NCBI RefSeq assembly: GCF_023065955.2
Contig: NW_026622963.1
Location: forward strand, 5,153,001 to 5,217,000
From: Ursus arctos
Lineage: Eukaryota; Chordata; Mammalia; Carnivora; Ursidae
Reading direction: 5' to 3'
DNA: 64,000 nucleotides
Below the pieces are notes generated by a model that did not search any database, was not told the DNA's origin, and saw only the letters and a program-made list of their open reading frames with translations. Made by a program: the position numbers and the translations under genes. Positions 54,841-64,000 of this stretch are shown one piece after another; within the stretch, counting starts at the first letter, position 1, and every line of letters begins with the position of its first letter.

Positions 54841-55395
54841 AAGGACTGAAGTCGAACATTCTATAATTAGGGGGAAGAGAAGTGAACCAGCAAGAGAATA
54901 AGAAAGATGAAAACCAGGAGAATTGGGTGTCCTGGGAGCCATATATTTTACAGGAGGAGTTACTGTTTGTATTAGCTGCTTTTCATAGGTAAAGTAAGAG
55001 GAAAACTGAGAATTGATGATTGTATTTAGCAATGTGGAAGTCATTATTGGCTTTATTAAGGGGAAGTTTGACAAATAGGGTGAAGAATAAAACCTGGTTG
55101 ACAGGGATTCAAGAGGAGATGAGATGGTGAGTATTGACAACACTTTTAAATTTTATTATAAAGGGGGAGCTATACACATATGGCATATAGAATTAAGGGA
55201 GGGGGTTTTATTTTTGCTTTTAAATACGGGGTGGGAATGACCCAGTAGAGAGGGAATATTTGACAACGCAGTAGAGAGAAGAGGTCATTGCTGGAGCATT
55301 TTTCTTGCATAGGTGGAGGGAAATTGGGATCTCGTATACATGTGGAAAGATTGGCCCTGGCTAAGTCCTGTCTTGGAGCATGGACCATTTATTCA

Positions 55396-55844
55396 TAATT
55401 AGTGATACTATTCCCTAATAAAATGATGTTCTGTAATCTAGTGGAGGTTGAGAGTTTGCTAATATAAGTAAAGTTATACTATATACGATACTAGAGAGCT
55501 CTTCGATTCTTATGCCACCTATAAATGCTTGCACATTTTTGAAGTTGGAGGATTAATAATCCTCTCTGCCCTCAGATTACGTATAGTTTTCCAAACTGAC
55601 TGTTGTATTTCATGCTTATAACTCACATCCTCCCTTTTAAAGAACTTCATTGCCTGTGCCCTTCCAAAAACAAACCCTTTCTTATGTCCCCACTATACCC
55701 TGCATATATGTACTTCTGTCAGAGTGCTTAAGACACTTTATTACATTTATGTATATGTCTCTCACCCATTACTAGATTGTTCATACCTTGATCCTACTCA
55801 TTACTCAACTTTTGGTTCCTTCAGTGCAGTGTTTTTGTTTCTTG
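55396..55844 (+). repeat. L2-like remnant, sense
   Basis: Right part ('cccactataccctgcatata', 'gagtgcttaagacactttatt', 'tactagattgttcatacctt') is L2-like. The left 150 bp are unassigned. Confidence 0.4.
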
Positions 55845-56372
55845 TTATATGCCTATATTATCTATTGCTGCCTAATAAATTGCCTTCAAAACTTAGCAGC
55901 TCAAAACCACATTATCTCACTGTAGGTCAGGAATATAGGAATGGCTTGGGTGGGTCTTTTACAAGGCTACAGTCAGTGGGTTGACCAGGCCTGCAGTCTC
56001 ATCTGAAAGTTTACTGTGGAAGGATCCACCTCCTAGCTCACTCACATGGTTGTTGGCAGGATTCATTTCCTCATTGGGTTGTTGGTCAGAGGCCTCCCTC
56101 CATCTCTTGCCATGTGGACTTTTCCAGAGTATCTCCCTCAGAGCAAGTAAGCAAGAGGGCAAGAAAGAGTACCAGCAGAAGAGAGTGCTAGCAAGTATGA
56201 CATCATAATCTTTTTAACCTAATCACAGAAGTGACATTCCTTCACTTTTTCCCTATTCTCTTCTTTAGAAGGAAGTCACTAGGCCCAGCCCACACTCAGG
56301 GGAATAAGGAATTACACAAGCATGTGAGTACCATGAATGCAGGGATCATTGGAGGTCCATTTTAGAAGTGTG
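55845..56372 (-). repeat. MaLR (MLT1-type) LTR, antisense
   Basis: 'ctattgctgcctaataaattg', 'gctcactcacatggttgttgg', 'gccatgtggacttttccag', 'aagtcactaggcccagccca' and 'ggatcattggaggtcca'. Nearly full length. Confidence 0.8.
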
Positions 56373-56985
56373 CCCCCCAGTCCCCAAACCCTGGTACTAT
56401 GAAGTGCTTAATGTGTTGAATGGATTAGCTTTTTTTTTTTTTTTTTTCCCAAGCATCCTCATCTCTGGTAGCATACATTCCTGAGAGGACTGGTGAGGGT
56501 GAGGACTCAGCTTGGCACTGTCAAACACAACTGCTACTCAGGGGTTCTCCCAACCCCTATTTTCCCATGTCCTTAATGCATTGCTTTTATGAAATAAGTT
56601 AACAGTACTGAAAAGTTAAAATCATGTTATGCTTCTGTGACCTAAATAAAACCAGGAATGCTACTTAGGAAAATCAGAATACATGTAATATATAATTTAA
56701 TGGGAATTCAAGAAATAGTCTAATAGCAAGCTGTATTTTGAGATCATTCAAGTTTCCCATCATTCCCAGTCCATATACTACTTTATGACCTGGATAGACA
56801 TAATGATGTATCAGTTGAAGTATAGCTAAATTTGATCCCTACTATGAAGTAACCTTTTTTACAAAAATAAGCTCTTAATAGGCTGGAAAAAGTATCAGGT
56901 CATGGATTTGGATTTTGGTGGGGGACATTTAAAATTGAGGCAGTTTAATCTTTGGAACTAAGGAATCTCATCCTAGACTCATAAT
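56373..56985. other. Intronic-looking sequence
   Basis: Poly-T of about 16 at 56431. No gene or named repeat. Confidence 0.4.
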
Positions 56986-56987
56986 AT

Positions 56988-57141
56988 TTTCAATATTAGC
57001 AATAACTTACCCAGCCTTATCTTTTTATAGATGAGGAAATGGCCACCCAGTCAGTGATGTACCCAGGCTTGCTGGTGGCAGGGCCAGTGCCAGATCCCAG
57101 GCTGCCAGTTCCATAAAGTGCACTGTACCATGCCACACTGC
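56988..57141 (-). repeat. MIR SINE remnant, antisense
   Basis: 'tagatgaggaaatggccaccc', 'gtacccaggcttgctggtgg' and 'ctgccagttccataaagtg'. Confidence 0.65.
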
Positions 57142-57144
57142 TAA

Positions 57145-57285
57145 TAATAAATCATACTGGAACCACTTTGGGATCTTCAAAAATACTTATGCCTGTCCCA
57201 TCCCCAGATATTCTGAGTTCATTGGTATGGGGTGTAAGTTGAACATTGAGATTTTTAAAAGCTCCAAGTTTGGAAACCTGCTCCA
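57145..57285 (-). mobile_element. MER5A-like hAT MITE remnant
   Basis: 'ccccagatattctgagttcat', then 'ggtatggggtgtaagttg', and the end 'agtttggaaacctg' fit a MER5A core. Strand is uncertain. Confidence 0.45.
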
Positions 57286-58134
57286 CAAGGAATGAGTGTG
57301 CTTAAGGACTTGGAACCAGAATGAGATCAATAGTATAGACTTCCGTCCATTCTGATTCCTTAATCATATATTTGGCTAGGTTTTATCTGAGCAGTAAGAA
57401 AAATCTTTACATTGAGAAATAGCCAAGAGTTCTGCTGAACAAAGACTTTCTTAATAAAGCTGTCCTTTCACTCACTAGCATGTGTTTTGTAAATGAGATA
57501 GCCTGCAACAGAATTCTTCTTAATCGTGAAATAGGAGAACAGTTCTTTGACACTGATCAGGCAAGGAGAAAGTCTTCTGCCATCTGTGTTGTGGCATGCT
57601 CTGCTGTTGTTTTAACTAGATAAAATTCTAATTACTGTTAAACAGATTATTTATGAGGTTTTTAAAAATATTTTAGAGCAAGTGTATAAATATAAAGAGG
57701 CAAAGAAATGGTTCCAGATTTAAAAACAAAAGGCTTTTCCTTTGAAAGTAAGTTAATCCGGATTTGACACACTGGGTTGTTTAATAACACATTTCTGTGT
57801 ATGTCCTTGGTACTGCATGTTGCAGAGAATGTGAAATTTGCACTTTTATTATAACCATTCTGTGAGGGCAGTCATGCACTCTTTGGTAGGATGCTGACTG
57901 AACACTGTAACTAGAAAATGGAATTTGGGGTTGGTAAACCACACATTTTGTTTCAAAACATCCCTTCCTTTAAACAAGATATTTCCGTCATAATGACAGG
58001 TACCAGCAGCATGAAGTAGAAGAGTTAATAGGAGATTGTGATAAGATTAAAGCATTTAAGGATTTGAGATATTTGACTGAAGTAGTGTCAGGGTGATGGC
58101 GAGAGGCTATACATTCAGGTAGAGGTTATAGGGG
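57286..58134. other. AT-rich unique sequence
   Basis: No element or gene recognised. Confidence 0.45.
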
Positions 58135-58683
58135 GTGCATTTGTTTTTTATTGCTGCAGTGGCAAATCACTACAGACTTTGTGGCTTAAACAACAGTAAT
58201 CTATTATCTTACATTCTCTAGGTCAGTAGGACAACACGAGGGTCCAGCTGGGCTAAAATTAAGATTTCGGCGGGTAGGGTTCTTTTCCTTGCAGTTGTAG
58301 GGCTGACATCCCAGTTGCCTTGCTGGTTGTCAGATCAGGACCCTTCTCAGACCCTAAAGACCACCCTCATCCCTTGGCTCGTGGCATTTTTTCCTCTATT
58401 TTAAAAGCCAGCAACAACAGGTCAAGGCCCTTTTACACGTAAGGTATTTCCTCCTCCTTCTGTCTCATCTCTCTGATCCACCTTTTGTCTTCCTCTTCCA
58501 TTTTAAAGGACTCTTGTGGTTGACTAGATTGGACCTACTTGGATAATTTAGGCCAATTTCCCCATCTTAGCATCCTTAATCTTAATTATAACTGAAAGTC
58601 TTTTTTGCCATGTAAGGAAAGCTAGGCTGGGCGTAGGAGGGAAAGGAGCAAGGACATCTTTGGAGGGCCGTTCTGTCTGTCAA
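58135..58683 (-). repeat. MaLR (MLT1-type) LTR, antisense
   Basis: 'gttttttattgctgcagtggc', 'gtggcttaaacaacagtaat', 'cccttggctcgtggcatttt' and 'catctttggagggccgttct'. Near complete. Confidence 0.8.
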
Positions 58684-61600
58684 AGGGGCTAGGTCCCTGG
58701 AGTTAAGGAAAGCAAATGTCAGTATTGACATAGCTGTTGAAAGTCTTCATTTGTCCAACAAATAAATTTTGATTACTTACACTGTGCCAGGCATTGCAAT
58801 AGGCACTGGGGCTATTGGAATAAAAAAGACAAGACACATTCCCTGCCCTGCCTGAATGTATATAGCAGCATTCTTACAAGAGCAAACAAAACAGAGCAGT
58901 GCATTATAAAGGATTCTTCATGTACTTTGTATTTACATTAAGTTCTTTGAAAGCAGGTACTAGTGTTCTTTGTTGTGGCCCTTTCCGCATCCCACCACTA
59001 GACCAGTGTTTTACATCTTAGATGCTTAACAGATACTGTTCAAAAGGCTTACTTTGGTTTTCCTTTGCATTGTTAGGAACTTGACTTATCTCTCTTTTCT
59101 GATATTTTCTACTCGAAAAGCAGTGAGGAATTTTGAGTTCAATCCAGACTCAGATGACAAGTTAAGATTTAATCAGATACCTGTTGCAGAATTTTGTAAA
59201 AGGCCTTAAGAATTATCATGTACTCCGTCTTCCTTTTCTGAGTTAAAACTCTAAAGTGCAGAGGCAGCTTTACAAATGCTGTCATCATATAAATTGTCAC
59301 TTTTGCTTTTTTCCCCCTGAGTTCGAAAGCCAGAAAGTACCTACCCAATTAAAAAAAAAATCAGCAGTTGCTTTAAGCCCTGTATTCATCAATAGATAGT
59401 GAAGAATTGCCAACCCTGAAGCACATTAAAATAAACTTCTCAATGTGGCTTTTCCGTGGATGGATAGCCTTTTAAAATAATGGGGAAAAAATAAATGAAT
59501 GAATTAAAATAAAATAAACTATGCCTGGAGCTGTCTTCTTCATATACAGCTCCCTGTTGTGTTCCCACTGTGTGCTGAGTGTCAGTCTGTTTTTTCTGAA
59601 AAACCACAGGATTCTTACCAATTGTTCAAAGACTTTTAAAGACAGTTCTTAATTTTTTTTAGTGATGGCTATGTAATATCCCAGAGCAGCAATGAGGAAC
59701 TTTAGTAATTATGGGTTGGAATAAGCATGAGTATGTGAGACATAGAGATAATATACCAGCATTAATATCAAACTTGATCATCACAGAACTTTTTATCAGA
59801 ACAGTTGGCAAGTGGTTAAATATATTTGTTACACATGTTTGAGCTCCAAAGCGTAAATGTCAAATGGGGTCTTAGGGCACCTTCTTAATTTCGGTACATA
59901 CAGAGCTCCAACCAAAATTCCTTCATGATTCTTTGGAAGTTTAACATTATTTATGGATGATATCTTATCCATATGACCCTTCATGTCTCCAAACAAGTAG
60001 CCTAAGGATATTTATATGAAATTTCATTTCTGATAAAAGAAATTTTAGAACAGTGGATCAAAAATTCATTTCATTTGCTTATGTTAAGATGGGTATTGTC
60101 CTTAAATTAAGTTTCGGTGATATTAATGTGGGTCAAGGAAGGTGATAGCTACTTTTATTTTATAGAGGTGGTTTAATGCACTGTAATCATGAAAGTGTTA
60201 ACAGATAATGTTGATTTCTGTGGGCTTTTTTTTTTTTTTTCAAAGCTTCAGTGTCTAGGAAAGTGTAGCATCCTGTTGGATTTTGTTCATATGCAAGAAT
60301 TTTTATTAAATGGAAACTTTTGAAGGAGGCTGGAAATATAACAATACAATAATGAAAATAACTGAGGTTTTTTTTATTTTTGTAAAAAGAGAAGGGAAAA
60401 AAACCCCTCTGTGGTTTTGGACATTAAAATGTGCCAGTGACTTAAATACATGCAGTGCCACAGAGAGATGGAATTTACTGACTTATGGAAAGCTTTTGAC
60501 AGGTAACATTTGCATCTTTAGACGTCAGATTTGAATTACTAAAGCAGCCTTTGTTTAGTAAATTGAACATTTGCTGAGAAGATTACACGAAGGAATAAGC
60601 ATACTGATTTGCAGTAGGCGCTTGTTTTACTGGGTGTTAAAACGAAACTGGCCTTAGTGAACTATTACCGTGACATACAAATGGCTTCAGTTTGAGAGGA
60701 TACGGTTTCAGATGTAAGCCATATATTTTTCCAAATATGTTGTTTCTGGGGAAAATAAACCTAAATTCTTGAAGCAGGCCATTTCACTTCTAATTGAATG
60801 TAATATTAGGAAAACAAAAAGCCTTAAGGCAAAAACTGTTCCTTACAGAGGTTTTTGTTTTCATTTGAAATTAGTGCAGTTGGAGATTGGCTTTATAAAA
60901 AAATCTTCGATTCTTTTAAATAAAGTATAGCAATGTAAAATTGTTGCTAAATTTCCTAGCACAACTGAGAACAATTGTATGCTTTAAAAACAAGTAACCA
61001 GTGAGTTTTATTTAAATAAAATAGTTGCCTGAATATGATTTTAAAAAACAACACCTAAGATAAACCTAGGAATCAGGTGGATTAAATAATAATAATAAAG
61101 GTGTTTTCAGGAAAGGTAGTGACTTTCTACTTAGATTTTTAAATTTAAACCAATTGTTGTAGTATATGATTTGAATGTTTTGTGCTATGTGTATGTATAG
61201 TGTAACAGAAGCTTATAGTAGTACTTTATTAGTTGAGGTAAAACTCTTGCAGAAGAGTAGAATTCTGAAATATTGTGTTACCTGATTTACATCCGTGCTG
61301 CACCTTCTTATTCAAGTAAAGCAATTAATTTTCCCCTGATAATAAAGGTGGAAACGGATGATTATGTTTTACTCTCCAATTTTTAGAATGTTCTCAATGC
61401 ATTTGAAGTAGAGTTAATCACATTTTTTTCCCTCCCTGGAATTCTCTGGCTATAAATCAGTATTCTTTTTTTTTTTTAAATCAATGAAAGTTCTTTTATG
61501 ATGCTATTAAAGCACATGTCAGGATTTACTCTTCAATTAGGTGGGACTGTGATTGTTAGATTAGACTCCTTTGCAGGTGACACACTGACTAAATAACTGA

Positions 61601-61800
61601 CTGTTAGGCTATTGATACCCCAGTGATTCTGTATGTTAGGATTGAGCTGAGAAATTTGTCATTCGTTCTATCTTAAAAGTAGCCAGAATAAACAAGAGGA
61701 TTTTTATAGACTGTAAAATCCAAACTAAATATCCTGGAAAAATCTTGATGACTTAAAGGTTATTTGTTTAAGTATCAGAAATTAATTTTTTTAATGAACA
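58684..61800. other. Longest apparently unique tract, no gene recognised
   Basis: 58,740-58,860 holds a short ancient repeat ('ctgtgccaggcattgcaatag'). The rest is AT-rich, without SINE, L1 or LTR and without a gene-like frame. A 74-codon plus frame at 60310-60534 has no familiar motif. The low repeat load could reflect functional constraint or simply chance. Confidence 0.45.
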
Positions 61801-62438
61801 TGCAGTAAAATTGACTTTGTGTGTGTACAGTTGATGAACTTTAACATGTGTAGATTTTCTCATAACTGTCATCACAGTCAGTATCCAGATATCCAAATAG
61901 TTCCATCAGTTCATAAAACTCCTTTATGCTCTCCCTTTGTAGTTGTACTCTCTCTACCTCACCCATGACTCCTGGCAAACACTTTGTCATTTAGTATTGT
62001 CTTTTCAAAAATGGCCACTAAATGGGATCATAGAGTATTTAGCTATTTGAGTTAGATACACATGCATTTGCTCAGCATAGTGCCTTAAGATATCACCTAA
62101 GTTGTTTTGTATATCATTATTTCATTCCTTTTTATTGCAGAGTAGTATTTGATTGTATGGATGTACCGCAGTTTATCCCTTAATTCATTGAAAGACTTTG
62201 AGTTGTTTCAAGTTTGTAGCTATTTTGAATAGAGATGTTATAAACGTTTGTTGGATTTTGTGAATGCGAGTTTTCATTACTCTTGGGTAAATACATAGTA
62301 GTGAGATTATTGGTAATTGTATAATTTTACTTAATAAGAAATTGCCAAACTGTTTTCTAAATTGGTTGTACCACTTTGTATTCCCATCAGCAATGTGTAA
62401 TAGTTATACTTGTTCTGCCTATTTGCCAGTATTTGGCA
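61801..62438 (-). repeat. L1 3' UTR/ORF2 fragment, antisense, left of PPIA retrocopy
   Basis: 'gttgatgaactttaacatgtg', 'gcagagtagtatttgattgta' and 'gccaaactgttttctaaattg' are reversed late ORF2/UTR. Confidence 0.8.
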
Positions 62439-62449
62439 TGGTCATTCTT

Positions 62450-63193
62450 CTGTTTGTTTAGTTTTTATTTCATAATCATAAAGTTAACTGTAATCCGTCT
62501 AGACTTGGAGGGGAGTAAGGAAAACATGAAACCTATAGAATTGCAGCAAGAGCACAAAGTTATAGGATGTTTCAAACAGGTGGAGGTGAAAGGGTGCTCT
62601 TTTGAGCTACAGAAGGAATGGTCTGGTAGTTAACGATAAAACACAAGTGAAATTTATTAGATTTGTCCAAAGTCAGTAATGGTGATCATCTTGCTGGTCT
62701 TGCCATTCCTGGCCCCAAAGTGCTCTGTGGCTTTTACAATATTCATGCCCTCTTTCACCTTGCCAAAGAACACATACTTGCTGTCCAACCACTCAGTCTT
62801 GGCAGTGCACATGAAAAACAGGGAACCATTTGTGTGGGGTCTAGCATTTGTCATGGATAAGAGGCTAGGACCTGTGTGCTTCAGGATGAAATTCTCATCA
62901 TCAAATTTCTCCCCATAGTTGGACTTGCTGCCAGTGCCATTATGGCATATGAAGTCACCATTCTGCCATGTAAATCCTGGAATAATCCCATGAAAGCAGG
63001 CACCTTTATAACCAAATCCTTTCTCCCCACTGCTCAGAACACAAAAGTTCTGCTGTGTTTGAAGCTCTGTCTGCAAACAGCTTGAAGGAGACATGGCCAG
63101 AGCTCTCACTGTCCATAGTGATATCTAAGAACACAATGGGATGACCACAGCTGGGTGGGCACAAGGCAGCTCTGGGGCAGAGGCATCTGCAAG
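62450..63193 (-). pseudogene. PPIA: Processed pseudogene of cyclophilin A (peptidyl-prolyl isomerase A)
   Basis: Cyclophilin A is a cytosolic prolyl isomerase of 165 residues. This intronless copy keeps about 45 bp of 5' UTR, the coding part (63148 down to the TAA at 62657) and the 3' UTR to the poly(A) signal region near 62463. Motifs such as [19 protein letters not shown] and KTEWLDSKY are recognisable. Damage: the ATG is GTG, one base is lost in the next codons, and indels near 63050 shift the frame. The catalytic Arg of the 'HRIIPGF' motif is Gly, while the Trp of KTEW remains. The target duplication 'tggtcattctt' lies at 62439-62449 and 63194-63204. No clear A-tail remains. LINE-1-mediated retrotransposition into an older L1 explains the structure. 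Confidence 0.95.
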
Positions 63194-63204
63194 TGGTCAT
63201 TCTT

Positions 63205-64000
63205 TTTAATTACAGCCATTCTAATAGATTTGGAATGATATCTGATAATGATTTTAAATTGCATTTTCCTAATAATTAACGATATCAAACACTTTGTCAC
63301 GTGCCTTTTTGTTAATACATGTATTCTTTTTGGGTCTGTCCAAGTCTTTGGTCCATTTTTTAAAATAATAGAAACTTTATTTTGGAATAATTTTAGATTT
63401 GTAGGAAAGTTGCAAAGATAATACAGAGAATCCCTGTATGTCCCTCGCCCAGCTTCCCATAGTGATAACATCTTATAAACCCAAAACCAAATACATTTAT
63501 CAAAGTGAAGAAACCAACATTGGTACCTTAGTGTTAACCAAATTCCAAATTCTAAACTCAGATTTTCCACTTGTCTCCTTTTTCTGTTCCAAGGATTCCA
63601 CATTGCATTTATTAAGTCTCCTTAGTATCCTATGGTTTGTGGCAGTTTGTTAGTGTTTCCTTGTTTTTCATGCCTTTGATCATTTTGAGTATTAATACTA
63701 GTAGGTATTTTGGAGGATGTCCCTCAATTTGTGTTTATCTGATGTTTTCTCCTGATTAGACTGAGGTTAAGGGTTTTAGGGAAGAATATCAAAGGTATGA
63801 TAGTGAAGTACCCTTCTCGTCACATTTTATCAGGGAGTATATGATAATATCACTTGGTTAAGGCAGTGTTTGCTAGGTTTCTACACTGTAAAGTTATTAT
63901 TTTTGTCTTTCCGTTGTCTGTTCTTTGGAAGTGAATCACTAATTCTAGCCTGCACTCAAGGAGGTGGGGTGACGGTTTCATTTTATGAATAAGGGTCTGT
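63205..64000 (-). repeat. L1 fragments, antisense, right of PPIA retrocopy
   Basis: The ORF2 text continues from the left flank ('tgcattttcctaataattaac', 'gtgccttttttgttaat'-like). From about 63360 the 3' UTR text of another old L1 follows ('gttgcaaagataatacagag', 'cccatagtgataacatctta'). It continues to or near the window end. Confidence 0.75.

Larger units (their letters stand above)
53075..55395 (+). repeat. Long ancient unnamed repeat, interrupted
   Basis: The order starts 'tgtagagcttacattctagtg', then 'gaggaggccattgcgactg', 'gagagttttgagcagagtg', and after a SINE 'gagtaggcggttcagatg'. After a foreign piece at about 54355-54840 it resumes with 'gtccaaggactgaagtcg' and 'gtagagagaagaggtcattg'. 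It is a coherent, about 2.3-kb old repeat. A second partial copy is at 18.6 kb. I do not recall its name. Confidence 0.55.

Noticed and set aside
62657..63109. Functional cyclophilin gene
   Set aside because: The copy has no introns, a lost start codon, a frameshift and a changed catalytic Arg, plus flanking target duplications. It is a processed pseudogene.

Overview
This window is nuclear DNA from a carnivoran mammal. The best fit is an arctoid caniform (bear/panda or pinniped lineage). The main evidence is about 30 copies of the tRNA-derived carnivore SINE (SINEC/CAN SINE). Each has a 'gcctgggtggctcag' head, a TC-rich body and an 'aataaataaaatctt' A-tail, and many are of the young subfamily containing 'cagccagcgagagaggg'. 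Placement below Carnivora is inference. No bacterial, plasmid or phage feature is present, and no CRISPR array.

Layout. Positions 1-19.5 kb are intergenic-looking DNA: MIR, L2, L1 and MaLR fragments, one class-I-like solo LTR, two SINE-in-SINE nests, an inverted SINE pair and a 53-bp tandem duplication. A CpG island at about 19.6-21.0 kb is the only convincing promoter. It has GC boxes, a TATA-like box, a strong-context ATG at 19866 and a consensus splice donor after 20153 that is in frame with that ATG. It reads on the + strand, and I could not identify the gene. If this reading is right, everything from 20154 to the right edge is its first intron, at least 43.8 kb long. No further exon was recognised in it.

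Within the putative intron, 21.0-25.7 kb is AT-rich and free of SINEs. From 25.7 to 54.2 kb there is a dense pile of mostly antisense repeats. It includes L1 ORF2 remnants, a Tigger-derived element, three ERV-type LTRs, about 22 SINEs (some in ladders with successive target-site duplications) and a fold-back SINE at a probable deletion junction. From 54.2 to 61.8 kb there is no SINE and only old repeats, leaving the longest apparently unique tract.

The only clear gene-derived protein sequence is a processed, disabled cyclophilin A (PPIA) retrocopy at 62450-63193 on the minus strand. It lies inside an L1 fragment and is flanked by an 11-bp target-site duplication. Most long open frames are chance, CpG-island or repeat-derived. 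Two weak candidates for unannotated exons (14519-14599 + and about 16.64-16.86 kb -) are reported with low confidence.
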